DNA of 64,000 nt, taken from contig NC_087071.1 in assembly GCF_963678635.1 (NCBI RefSeq), forward strand, positions 44,007,095 through 44,071,094, written 5' to 3'. Positions 34,300-45,004 of the stretch are shown piece after piece. Under the pieces are notes generated by a model. That model had not been told where the DNA came from, made no database searches, and worked only from the letters and a program-made list of their open reading frames with translations. How positions within the stretch are numbered: position 1 is the first letter of the stretch; every line of letters begins with the position of its first letter. The stretch comes from Symsagittifera roscoffensis (lineage: Eukaryota; Xenacoelomorpha; Acoela; Convolutidae). A program made the position numbers and the translations under genes.

Positions 34300-35270
34300 T
34301 AATGACACTAAAGTTTCTTCCAGTTTTGAGGAAAAAACCGGTTTGAAATTTGTTTTAAATTCCAGCTAGTAAAGTCAGGCCGTTTACTCAATTTAGGCCG
34401 CTACAATAGCTTATTTATTCTTGATTTCAGTTTTAGTCGAGTAAATAAGTTGTTGGAGATTTTAATGCTACATTTTGGGAATCAAAAAGTCAAAAAAGAA
34501 GTTCTGCAAAAAAGCTTAAAAATTATTTTGAATTTTTTTATAGATTTTTTTTGTCATTTTTCTTCAAAATCTGTTGTCCTGGTTGTCAGTATCACTAGGA
34601 GTGTCGAATATGACTTAATTATAAATTTACGTCAATCTTCTTTCATACCACGCAGAAAAAAACTACACTAATTTGAAAAAACAAATTTTTTTTTCTTGTA
34701 GGTTTTAAAAAATTATGGTCGGAACATTTGTGCTATTTGCATAACTTCTGTTTTTTTTGTAACCACAAATAATAATGGGAATGGGGTGAGTGAAAGTTTA
34801 TACTTAACTTTTTTAAGTCGAGATTCGAACAGCATTAAAAAATTTTCAATAATATATCACAGTATCGAGAAAAACATCGAGAAGTTTTTGATTTTTACTC
34901 TTCTAAATTCGAGCAAATAGTGCGAGCGAGCAAGCTTACAATAGCTCTTTTTTGCTTGATTCAGGCGGCAAAAACTTATTTCCACTTAAGTAAAGAAGTT
35001 TTTGGTGGTTTATAGCGCCATTTGAAAATTAAACATTTTTCAGCGAAAAATTTTTGATTTTTTAATTTTTTTGGTATTTTTTGTTTCTACATTTTTGCCT
35101 ATTTTTACTATAACTATCGAGTATTCCTGATTTCCAGTTTTTCGTTTAGATTCTTTTGTCACTGCACGCAGAAAAAATCAATACTAATTTGAAAAAAAAA
35201 CATCTTGAGTTTTTTTTGATTTTGGACGGAGTATTCTGCCGGCTATCCTTGTTTATCTTGTAGATGTTTT
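34300..35270 (+). repeat. Two family-B repeat copies in tandem
   Basis: Copy 1 (34300-34760) has GAGGAAAAAACCGGTTTGAAATT, ATACCACGCAGAAAAAAACTA and GGTCGGAACATTTGTGCTAT. Copy 2 (34800-35270) has GTCGAGATTCGAAC, CGAGAAAAACATCGAGAAG, GCGAGCGAGCAAGC, CACTGCACGCAGAAAAAATC and GCCGGCTATCCTTGTTTATC. Both are plus-oriented, like 3180-3610. Confidence 0.5.
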
Positions 35271-36089
35271 TCTTTTCGTTGAATTAAATGTTGATTCAGC
35301 TAGGGGTTTTGCATTAGATGTTCATTTTTCAAATGAGAACAAAAGACGCTCTGCTCTCTTAATCACAAAAATGGAATTGGGGTGAAAATTCGTCATAAAC
35401 TCATGCAAAAAAATATTTTACAAATTTGAGCTATTTTACAAGTTTTAACTAAATAATATAATGCAATGCTTAAGAGTTTTTTCGATTCCCAATATATGAA
35501 TGCTAGGCTTAATGAAAGGCCCACTTGTAAGCTAATAGCAATGATGCCAGCATGGAAGGGGAGGAGGAGCGCAAAGCAGTGTATTGTAACGTACAGGTTG
35601 GATTCATCCCTCTATACTTGATTTAACAGGCATTTTTACTTTTTATGAATGGTGTGATGGCTATTTTTTGTTGCAGTTTCTGGTCTACAAATTTGAATAC
35701 CTAAATCTTTTTATTTTACGATATATGCCGTTTTTTTGTGACTTTTTCAAAGTTTTCAAAAGCTTCACAAAATTTGAAATAGTGGTTTGCTGTCAGGGTA
35801 TTATTAGGAGTATCATGTCTTGCCTCCAATAATAACTGCTCCAATTCGTTTAGTTTCCAAGATATGGCGTTTTATTTTTTTAAATTTCTTTTTTAAACCT
35901 TAGATTTAAAACACTTGACAAAGATTGAAATTCCTAACCCTATAGTGGGGTTCTGTCACGGTTTTCTCGGGAAAAAAGAAAGCTCAGATTTAATTTTTTT
36001 TCTTCAAATTTTCGATCCTCTGGCGATGTGATATGAAGTTTCTCACAGATGTTGCAGATGTGGCCTCTAAAATTGACGGCTCAGTTTTT

Positions 36090-36800
36090 TCTGTGTTCTC
36101 TCATCCAATCGGTCATCCATACATTCAACAAGTCATCCCTTCATTTAGCCATCCTTCCAATCAGCAATCCATTCAACCAGCCTTACATCCGTTTATCCAT
36201 CCTAGCAATCATTCGTCAGCTCAGCCACCACTTGAGCAATCGATCACTCCAACCAGTCATCAATTCATCTAGCGATCCGTTCGTTAATTCATCCTGCCAT
36301 CCATGCAGCCATCGACCCCTTCGCTTGTCTAGCCCCTCTCAGATTTTACCTGCATCCACCCAACCAGTCATTCATTAAGACATGGAATAATCATTTCAAC
36401 CAACCATCCATTGATCTTGCCATCTGTCCATCCAACCAGCAATCTTTTCATCTAGCTTTTCATCGATCTAGCAATCCATGCATCCAGATACATTCATCCG
36501 TCCTGCTTCTCATCCATCTAGCCATCCAGCCAGTCGTATATCTAGCTATCAATTAATGTAGCTTTTCATTCAACCAGTCATCCATGTGTCTAGCCATACA
36601 GCCAGTCAAATATCCAGCCATCAAGCCTTTCAACCAATCAGTCATCCATCGATCCATCTAGACAGCAATCCATTCGTCCATCTAGCTATCCACCGTACCT
36701 ATCCATCTTTTCAATAAATGCAGCCGGTGGTTTCAGAACTCCATTGACCTATTCAACCATCCTTACAACCAGCTATACATCCATTCATCCAACCTATTGT
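36090..36800. repeat. Imperfect ATCC/ATCNAACC simple-repeat array
   Basis: About 700 bases built of CATCCATC, CAACCAGTCATCC and CATCTAGCC variants. The open frames crossing it are low-complexity by-products, not genes. Confidence 0.8.
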
Positions 36801-36908
36801 TTTCTTAATTATAAACGTTTTCAGTTCTCATGAGCAGCCTTAGCTGCAGGGGGCCTGCTAGTTTGGTTTAATCTTGAGTTTATTCAGAATGAACGAATGA
36901 AAAATTTG

Positions 36909-37030
36909 TATTTATCCGTTTTTTTTAATTGATCTAGTCTTATAAGTAAGCAAAGGAGTTATAATACGTATTTATCTTTTTTTTTTAGTTGATCTAGTCT
37001 TATAAGTGAGCAAAGGAGTTACAATTTGTA
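36909..37030. repeat. Tandem duplication of about 64 bp
   Basis: TTGATCTAGTCTTATAAGT, A/G, AGCAAAGGAGTTA appears twice (36938-36962 and 37001-37023 cores), with GTATTTATC plus a T-run before each. Few differences, so it is recent. Confidence 0.75.
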
Positions 37031-37654
37031 ATTTTTCTGGGCTGTAGCAATCTGTACTAGGATGTATTTTTGGATATTTTGGGAAAAGTTTTTGAATCGT
37101 TTGAATGTTGTTTGTTAAGTGCGTTAAGTGGCTACCGGTGGGAACGAATAAGCAACGTCTTGATCAAGAGGCGGAGACACTCGCCTTTTCACCTTCAATC
37201 CTGGGTACTTTTCTGTTATACCCACGGATTTTGATTTCAACTGTTTTTTTTAATAACTCTTTTCTTAATACGTGTGATAGCTGACACGCATAACAATCAT
37301 GTCTATAATCATTTTTGTTCTAGCTTCACATTGCTCTGCTACAAATATCCTTTAATCAGTGCAAAACTGAGAGATCTTCCAGCATTTTTTTCCAGATTTT
37401 TGAATACTGAATTCCCATTGACTAAAATATTTTTTTTTCGGGCAATCGGTTCGTCAGATACAAGGGATCCGTAGATTTTTTTTATTAACCCCGGCACAGA
37501 TTCCGCCTTTCAACGTTGGACGTTTTATTCCGTAGGGCAGAGAGGTGTCATGCCGTTTGCCGCAGCCGGTCCTACCTTGAGGAGGCAGATGACACTGATA
37601 TCCCTCCAAACATGACCGATATCCATAGGCTATTATTATTCTGTTCTGTTTCAG

Positions 37655-37792
37655 CCTGATCTGGACAACGTGGTTAAGCAATGCAGAGGGGTTAACCTAT
37701 TCTTCTCAACTGACGTGGACACACAAATAGCACAAGCAGACATCATCTTCATGTGTGTGAACACTCCAACCAAGTCATTCGGAATGGGATCC
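37655..37792 (+). CDS. UDP-glucose 6-dehydrogenase, coding exon 3
   Basis: 46 codons between GTTCTGTTTCAG and TCC/GTAAGT, phase 0 at both ends. It encodes PDLDNVVKQCRGVNLFFSTD, then ADIIFMCVNTPTKSFGMG. VNTPTK carries the threonine that corresponds to Thr131 near the active site of the human enzyme. Closely matches the metazoan family. Confidence 0.95.
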
Positions 37793-40539
37793 GTAAGTAA
37801 TAATTCTTACCTCATAACTAGATTATTTAAATTGTGGGGACAACGTTAGTTCTTAATTACTGTGCATCCAATTTTTCACCCTGTAATATGTGAAGAGCTC
37901 GGAACATTAGTTTGGAAAGGTAATTATGTAACGTCAGCGACAACATCGGTTGTTGTGATACAATTATGTTGGTTGGGTCATTAAATTTTTGATGGGTCTC
38001 TAAAAAAATGTGTGCGCCTTAAAATTTTCGGACACTCGCATTGCAATTTTTTTCCCCGTTTTTCAGGATTTCAGAAAATTAAATTCTGAAGATCTATTAT
38101 TTAACCTATTTAATACTTTAATAATGTGGAAAATAAGGGTGTAAAAACTCAAATTTCGTACCCCACTAATTTTTAATTTTAGTGCTGATCATATTAATAA
38201 AATCGAAAAATTCCTTTAGAGCAAACTAAGGTAACTTCAGTAATTAGTTATTTTATGCTTCATAATTTAGCAAGTAAATTTATTTGTTTTAACAGTCAAA
38301 GGTAAAATTGGCATTCTAGTCTGTTGAAATCTAAACTATTGTACTTGTGGTCGAAGGTTTTTTGAGATGAAGATTTAGAATCAGCCATGCTGCCTTCTAG
38401 TATTAGAAAGGGTAATGGTTAATGAGATGTTAAAGTAATCTGACCTTTTGTCCAAAGGTTCAAGGAGTTTTATCAATGTGTGACCATACTTATAGAAGCT
38501 ATAATTTAAATTCTTGTTGTTATTTTCAGAACACAAAGGTAAAGTTAATGTTTTAATTTAATAGTGCCAAATTTAAGCTTCAGTACACAAGTTCTGAAAA
38601 TTTATCCAATTTTATCATCACGGGACGAATTGTTCAGAAAAATTACCTGTTGATCAAGTTCACTTGAGCTACGTTACTTTTATGAAAAAAATGTCAGTCA
38701 AACAAGATTTTTGAAATGCAAACAGCTCTGAGCTGATAGACTTTTTTATACTGAAAACTCGATCATTTTTGAAAAATGTTGAAAAAAACTCGATCGTTTT
38801 TCCGATTTACTTAAGGGTTCACGGATAATTTTCCTTTGAACTGTTTAAACGGTAATTTTTATATTTCTACAGCTTGAATTTGCACTATAGTTGGCTTTGA
38901 CAATAGATGTTTGATTAATTTTCATTTCATGTATCGCTTATTGTTTTGCATTATCACTTAAGTGACAATTGGTTACTGAATTAGAACAAGTTACATCATT
39001 TGAAAAAATTACTTGCAAATCATTTCAAAACACTCAATCATTTCTCATTTAAGCTTTTTTCGACATCTATCATTTAAGTTTTTTCGACATCAAATGATGT
39101 AACAATGCAATTGATTCATGCGGCCGTCTCTTAGAAGCTGACGGATGTATGAAGGAGCTGCTTAGTTTTTTCCCAGTCTGAAAATGACGTGAATTGTCGC
39201 CTGGGAAGAACTGACTTCATCCCTGCAGGATCATTTCCTTGTTTGCAAGTTTATAGCTTAGATCAATTGTATTTGCGCTTGTATGCATCATATAATCATC
39301 CGGGTTTTGAAAAACTTTTTTATCGTTGTCAAAATATAATGCAATGGTGCGTAACGTAGCAATCGTGAACAAATTTCTACTTCATTATTACCATCGTAAT
39401 TTTACGTGTTTAGTCATGAGTACACCTATAACATCACCAGGGTTGAGATCACATTGAAATTTAGCGATAAAAAAGTGGAAACAAAACAGCGATAGCCATT
39501 GATGATTTATCGATGTTCATTGCCACAATAGCAAAATTTATTGATGGGTTATCGCTAATTTAGCTAGTTTTCAGCGATGAAACAGCGATAAAAAAACCAA
39601 TCAAAATGAGCAAAAAGTGTGGACTACTGGGGTACGATCGCGCAGTCTTCAGCTTAGTAGACATATATGCTACCTCTGCGCTACGATTACGTATTTAGTC
39701 ACAAGTTGTAGGGCTTATTGACTCTAGCTCTCATTTGAAAGATACTAGAATGAGTTAAAATTTCTTAAGTGTTAGCGCTGATTTTCTACGGAATCATTAC
39801 TGAAATAGCTGTGAAATGTCGCTGGTTTAACTATGGAAAACTCTGAATTATACATGAATCAGCGCAGGAACATAGCGATCACTGGGATACTACAGAAAAA
39901 GCTATAATTTTAGGCGGGAATTCAACCCGGGCAAGCATTTCTATTATTAACTGTCAATGAATACAGTGAATTCATTTATATAGGTCGGGTGCATTTTTTT
40001 CATAAAAATTTGTTTTCACCAAATTTAATCTTTTGCTAATGGGTTTTTCATTGTTTCAATTCAATTGAAATCTATTTGCGAAAATGAAGGCAAGTTACGC
40101 TTTTCTTCTGCGAAAACGGAAATGGCGTTAAAAACGTGGAGAAAATCAGATTCACGATCAGATCGGAACAAAAATCGAACACGAATCAAAAATTGAATCC
40201 ATATTTTTAACCGTTAACTAATGCTTTATTATACGTTATTCAGTTTGTTCGGATCTTGTTAACTATTCCCCGCCCCATATTGAAAGGTGGAATTACTTCA
40301 CCAGGCATCATAGGGGTAATACTGAAAAAAACGCTATTGACTTTTGGACTAGAAAAATGAATTTTCGTACTTTTTTGTTGCGCAAAAAATCACCTACCTA
40401 ATCAATTTTCTCTAATTGGGTTAATTTTTTTTTGTTAAAGTGCTAATCATAAAAACTTCAAATTCATAGATGTATTTGAAACTTTTTGAAGCAAATATAG
40501 TTTTCGGTTTCTTTGCTTGCTCATATTTACACAAGCAAT

Positions 40540-41300
40540 GCTTGTGTTATAGTATGAACCATCTTCTTTTCCAGCCTAAGTCGCAAATATTGTCGCGACG
40601 CAAATATTGTTGCGATAAAACGTGTTCATTTTGAAAGTGTTCATTTTAATCAATAACCAGCTATTAAGTACAGCCATTGCTAAGGATTTAACACAGACTA
40701 TTATTGTTCCGACTTTCGTAACGAAAGTAACCCAAAATTTGTGCTCGGGGTGGTTTTTTTTCTTCAGACAAATTTCGACTTTTTAACTAGCCATTTTTTT
40801 TACATCATTCAAAAGCTATTGTTGTCTTGAGCTCAAATTTGAAAAAATATCTCACCTGTGATTTTTTTGTTAAGTTATGGGGGTATAAAAATTGCCATTT
40901 TGGCCAATTTGGGACAATTAACGCGCGGTATGTTTCGCGCTATTAGCGCATTAACGATTTGTTACTGGGAGCGAAATTTATCACTGTACCTAATATGGCG
41001 TGTGGGGGGATGATTTTCACAAAAAATCTCTCAAATTAAAAAAAAAATTCATTTTGGTTTTTATTACATTTAATTTTTTCATGTTTTTACTGCTCCATAG
41101 ACTGCTCTATAAATTGAGGCATGTTAGTTGGTAAATTTCTTTTTTTTTCAAATTTACTGGTACTGCTGATGCGTCTTAATTAGCGTGCGTCACTTAAGGT
41201 AGGCTCAAAGTTTTTTTACTCATTCAGTTTTTCCGAGTAGCGTTATCGGTCATATTTTTGCTTGTGTATGCCAAGTGCAACTTCACCTTCACCTCTGTTA
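40540..41300 (+). repeat. SINE-like element, copy 4, with inserted middle
   Basis: The 5' end (GCTTGTGTTATAGTATGAAC, CCTAAGTCGCAAATATTGTC, AACCAGCTATTAAGTACAGC) and the 3' end (CTGCTCTATAAATTGAGGCA to CTTCACCTCTGTT) match copy 1. The middle (about 40704-41090, beginning TGTTCCGACTTTCGTAACG) replaces the tRNA-like part and looks like an insertion. Confidence 0.6.
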
Positions 41301-41592
41301 AATTATATAAACAGCTCCTCTGTGCACCAAGCAAACGGAAAGAAAGAATGCAAGCAATTCGGAGAAATATACAAGAATTAATTACAATACTTGTTTTACC
41401 ATCTCACAATAACTGTGCTTTCGATTTTATGCGAATTTTTTATTTCATAAAAATGATTGCAATTATTACCCCCCTGTATTTGTTTTTAACGACCTCGTCT
41501 AGGCACAAAACTGCACGAAAAACAATTGCAGCCTAAATTCTAAAATCTCTTAAATAGTTTTTAACTACATATGCTTCTCCTTTTTCTGCCCA

Positions 41593-41629
41593 GAGCAGCG
41601 GATCTTATGTTCATCAATGTTTTTGCGTG
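41593..41629 (+). pseudogene. Decayed copy of the start of UGDH exon 4
   Basis: GAGCAGCGGATCTTATGTTC follows a good CTTTTTCTGCCCA acceptor-like tract and matches the start of exon 4 (GAGCAGCCGATCTGAAGTTC), 19 of the first 22 bases. It then decays into a GT repeat. It lies 157 bases upstream of the real exon and can no longer encode the full exon. Confidence 0.5.
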
Positions 41630-41749
41630 TGTGTGTGTGTGTGTGTGTGAATGACATGCTGAGTCATGCATGGGATTTTTTTTCAAATAATTGTAATTTT
41701 AATTTTATTACTGCAAATTATTCTAACCGAATTTTATAAATAATTCTAG

Positions 41750-41914
41750 GGAAGAGCAGCCGATCTGAAGTTCATTGAGTTGTGTGCGAGAAGGATAGCG
41801 GCTGCGGCTACGAGTGACAAGATAGTGGTTGAAAAGAGCACAGTCCCTGTTAGATGTGCAGCAAATATCAAACGGATTCTGGCTGCAAATAGGAAAGAAA
41901 ACTGCAAGTTCCAG
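41750..41914 (+). CDS. UDP-glucose 6-dehydrogenase, coding exon 4
   Basis: 55 codons, phase 0 at both ends (AATTCTAG acceptor, CAG/GTGAAT donor). It encodes [20 protein letters not shown], then [20 protein letters not shown] and [13 protein letters not shown]. The glutamate of EKSTVPV corresponds to Glu161 of human UGDH, which takes part in catalysis. It is flanked on both sides by decayed partial copies of itself. Confidence 0.95.
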
Positions 41915-42008
41915 GTGAATTTATTATTTTTTTATAACCGGAGTTTAGACGCAATAAAAACTAAATTTTTTTTGAAGAGTAAATAAAACTCGTAAATGAG
42001 CAGAGCTT

Positions 42009-42040
42009 ATATCGAACGGATGCTGGCTGTAAATAGGATA
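42009..42040 (+). pseudogene. Decayed copy of the end of UGDH exon 4
   Basis: ATATCGAACGGATGCTGGCT plus GTAAATAGGATA matches exon 4 bases 41866-41897 at 28 of 32 positions, 95 bases after the real exon. In the matching frame it still reads YIERMLAVNR against [10 protein letters not shown]. Confidence 0.6.
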
Positions 42041-42213
42041 ACTTCAGGTTCTTGCTTTTTTAAAAATTTTTGAAAAAAAAAACATTAAAAAAAATCAGGT
42101 TTCTTTTTTAAAAAATGTGCGATGTTAAGACATGCAAATCTGATGTTTTATGAAAATTAAAAAATGAAATGCAAATTTCCGGTAGATTTAATTTTAAGAC
42201 AATAATTTTTTTG

Positions 42214-42307
42214 GGTTTTTGTGCTTAAGTTCTAGTAAGCAATTCAAAAAAAGACATTGACTCAAATTTTTTTTTGAATTGCTAACTAGAACTTAAGCAC
42301 AAAAACC
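42214..42307. repeat. Near-perfect hairpin (inverted repeat, arms about 39 bp)
   Basis: The left arm starts GGTTTTTGTGCTTAAGTTCT at 42214. The right arm ends with its complement (AGAACTTAAGCACAAAAACC) at 42307, with about a 15-base loop. It lies in UGDH intron 4 about 430 bases before the LTR element. It would form a strong stem in DNA or in the intron RNA. Confidence 0.85.
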
Positions 42308-42736
42308 TAGAAACTCGTCCAAAAAAAGCTCGCCATTATTTAAACACTGGTGGAAAAAAGAGTGGAATAACCAAGAACGCAGAACGTTTAGATAATAATG
42401 ATCAAGTACACCGTTTTGTATTTGGAATGCGATAGTTGCTTCCATTTTCGGTCGGCACAAAAAATCGAGACGCGTAGTTATCGACACAAAATTCAATGAA
42501 AAGCATTTCTAAAACTTGAATTTATGTCGGTTTTGAATGGTTTTGAATTCGTAGCAGCTTTTCTCTTTGATCAGGCTCCAAAAATTAATTTATCGAACTG
42601 CTTGAGCCGACAATAGCTTGTGTGACAATTTGCGTAATAATTGTGATGGATAATCATGAACCTCGAGTCGACCTGAAAAACGTGAGCTTAAATGAGAAAT
42701 ATTTTTGTTAGTTGTTCGAACTGCCGCAGTACTTAT

Positions 42737-43073
42737 TGTGACACCTCTAAAGTGATGTCATTGATAGCCATGAAATTATTGCCATATTAGAAAATGTATA
42801 ATGTTAAATATTAAAATCTCAAGCATGCAGTTGAATAACTTATTATTGACACAATGTAAATAGTGTGTTCAGAATTGGGGAGGATGCGATAGTTAGTCTA
42901 AAAAACAGTCAGAAAGAGAAATTGAATAAAACTAACCAAAAAGCTAAATTGTTAGTGAGCTGAAGATTAGGGAGAGATTCATGCTGTCGGGGCCCAAGCG
43001 TCCGTGATAAGATACTGCAACAATAACATCTAGAAAGAACATGCAAATAGAGACCAACAAGCAGTGTGTCATA
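42737..43073 (+). repeat. 5' LTR
   Basis: 337 bp, starting TGTGACACC and ending GTGTGTCATA; the ends are imperfect inverted repeats (TGTGACAC/GTGTCATA). A poly(A) signal AATAAA lies at 42925-42930. A TATA-like TGTATAATG occurs near 42794. It is followed directly by TGG. Confidence 0.9.
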
Positions 43074-43091
43074 TGGTGATAGTTCGTGAAC
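43074..43091 (+). other. Presumed tRNA primer-binding site
   Basis: TGGTGATAGTTCGTGAAC begins with the TGG expected opposite a tRNA CCA end, immediately after the LTR. I cannot match the rest to a common primer tRNA from memory. Confidence 0.45.
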
Positions 43092-43636
43092 GACAGTGAC
43101 AATCTCCACCCACTCCAGCTGAACATCCAGACGACATCGCAAGGGTGCTAAAACAATAGATCAAGCGCAGCAGCTGTGTCGAGCCAAAGAAGTGAAAACT
43201 CATACTACATCCTACAGTTTTTGTGGATTTTCTAGTTGAGGAAACTTCATCCAAGTGATGTATCAGGGGAAAAACTCGAGAACTTTCGTCTCTACAAACT
43301 TGTAGGTCAAACCATTAAGACTCTTGTGCTATATATTGGTGGAAGTTTTAAAATTGGTGTGCGCTCAATCAACCCAGTTTGAAATCAATCATTAAATTTA
43401 TGAATTCATCAAAAATTGGAGAAGGGTAAATGCAATAAATTAATGCTTAAAGTCAAAATAGTATCGTACCACTACCTAAACCCACCTAAAGATTATTGAA
43501 CATTTGCCAATAACCATATTGAGTAATTAAACGAAATAGCTCGTAACTTATTACCTTTTGCGGAAAACCTATCCTAATTTGTGCTAATAAGTTCCACTAA
43601 TTGCATAAATCAGACTGAAAATCATCAAAATTGTAA
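43092..43636 (+). other. Untranslated leader of the LTR element
   Basis: About 545 bases with no frame, between the primer site and the gag ATG. This is the normal place for packaging and splice-donor signals in the family; none can be pointed out here. Confidence 0.5.
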
Positions 43637-45004
43637 ATGGCCCACGCTCAAATCTCAGTCACACCATACGGCGGTACGGATGCCGAAGATTTCGCCCAAT
43701 TCGAACAACTCTTCAACGGATTCATCGGAGTTGCAGGTGTCGCACCACTCCAGCAAGCGAACTTTCTTCAACTCCATTTGCGAGATCACGCACTTCGGTT
43801 TTACCAAACGTTACCAGCCGCAACCAGAGAAAACGTAGCGAATAGTCTGACAGCATTGCGAGACCATTTCAGTAATCCTCAACTTCAAGAAGTTCATGTC
43901 TTGAAGCTTGAACAAACTAAATTTGATTTAAAGAAGGATACGCCGGAGAATTTCTTGGTGACGTTACAGAAAAAAGCGGAGAAAGCATACCCAACGCCTG
44001 AAATTGCAATTCCTAACCCAATTGATGCAGGAGCAGCGGATGCAGCTCTCGAAGCAGCACGACATGCTCGAGAAACTGCCCAACGCGACGAAAGATTAGA
44101 CGCAGTCAGAGAAAATCGGGATGAACAGGTTCGCAGACTTTTTATAAAAGCCATGCCCAATTGGCTTCGAGGCAAACTAATGGATCGCCCTGCGGGAGAA
44201 ACAGTACAAGAATTGTGTACATATACAAGGAGACAAATGACCATACGCGAAGTTTGCCGAAAAGAAGATTATCCAGAGGATGGATTCAATGAAATTAGCG
44301 CAACAGTATCCGATAATCTGATAAACGCCTTGTCTAAACTTAGCGCGACACAAGAAGCTATGGAAAAACAATTCAACGAAATTCGAACGCAAATGAGCGA
44401 TAGAAATTGTCAAGAAGCATCGACTTCAGCGCAACAATCATCCAAACAACAACAACAACAACAACAACAACAGCAGCAGCATCAGCAGAATCGACCGCGA
44501 AATGACTATAACCGTGGTTTCCAACGAGGATTTCGCGGAGGAGGCAGAGGTTATCAGCAGAGACAATCTTACCAACACTACCCTGACCATTCAACCGAAT
44601 TCTTCCCAGGAAACCAGTCAAACCAGGGGAATCAAAATTATAGAGGACAATACCCTCACCAGAGCAATTTCAGATCTGGATATCGAGGAAGAGGTGGACG
44701 TTATCGAAACCCTTACAATAATTTCCGAGGAAACCAACAGCAACAGTTCCAACCATTCTTCACAAATCAGAACTACCAATTTCCGCAACCAAATAACTAT
44801 CAACAACAGTCAGTCCAACAACAAGCACAAAATGTTGATATACAAAACCCAGCCATGCCATACATGCCAGTCATCCAAGCAACTGCAGTATTCTGTGAGA
44901 ACTGCGGATACCCTAACCATACAGCCAGTCAATGTCACTTTCGACAAAAACCTCAAGGAAAGGGACAATCTTTCCCATTCCAACAGCAGCCAAAAAACTT
45001 CTAA
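43637..45004 (+). CDS. Gag of the LTR element
   Basis: 455 codons starting MAHAQISVTPYGGTDAEDFA. The first half is helical capsid-like sequence of the Ty3/gypsy type (FLQLHLRDHALRFYQTLP, then a VRRLFIKAMPNWLR stretch). Glutamine- and RG-rich tracts follow (CAA/CAG codons at about 44446-44485), and then a CCHC zinc knuckle (CENCGYPNHTASQC). It binds and packages the element RNA. The frame overlaps pol by 73 bases, with pol in the -1 frame. Confidence 0.9.
   Translation: MAHAQISVTPYGGTDAEDFAQFEQLFNGFIGVAGVAPLQQANFLQLHLRDHALRFYQTLPAATRENVANSLTALRDHFSNPQLQEVHVLKLEQTKFDLKKDTPENFLVTLQKKAEKAYPTPEIAIPNPIDAGAADAALEAARHARETAQRDERLDAVRENRDEQVRRLFIKAMPNWLRGKLMDRPAGETVQELCTYTRRQMTIREVCRKEDYPEDGFNEISATVSDNLINALSKLSATQEAMEKQFNEIRTQMSDRNCQEASTSAQQSSKQQQQQQQQQQQHQQNRPRNDYNRGFQRGFRGGGRGYQQRQSYQHYPDHSTEFFPGNQSNQGNQNYRGQYPHQSNFRSGYRGRGGRYRNPYNNFRGNQQQQFQPFFTNQNYQFPQPNNYQQQSVQQQAQNVDIQNPAMPYMPVIQATAVFCENCGYPNHTASQCHFRQKPQGKGQSFPFQQQPKNF

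Larger units (their letters stand above)
34146..37654 (+). other. UGDH intron 2
   Basis: It is filled with repeats: two family-B copies (34300-34760, 34800-35270), single units of the 1-1010 array (about 35720-36000), an imperfect ATCC-rich array (36090-36800), a tandem duplication (36909-37030), and a tRNA-like SINE head near 37127-37205 (box B ACCTTCAATCCTGG). A GC-rich stretch at 37480-37620 has no recognised function. Confidence 0.6.
37793..41749 (+). other. UGDH intron 3
   Basis: AT-rich and mostly unassigned, with a SINE-like element at 40540-41300, a decayed partial copy of exon 4 (41593-41629) and a (GT)n run at 41627-41649. No other gene seen. Confidence 0.6.

Noticed and set aside
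36033-36378. Two overlapping open frames of 79 and 109 codons with a Ser/His/Pro/Gln-rich product
   Set aside because: They run through the ATCC-type simple repeat, which stays open in several frames; no signal for a gene.
37480-37630. GC-rich stretch before UGDH exon 3, considered as an extra exon or tRNA
   Set aside because: No frame matching UGDH, no box A/B pair, no splice pair; UGDH alignment is complete without it.
43894-44244. Minus-strand 116-codon frame inside gag
   Set aside because: Shadow of the gag frame; no start context, no splice sites and no protein-like pattern.
44446-44485. CAA/CAG run considered as an independent microsatellite
   Set aside because: It is in frame within gag and encodes its glutamine tract.
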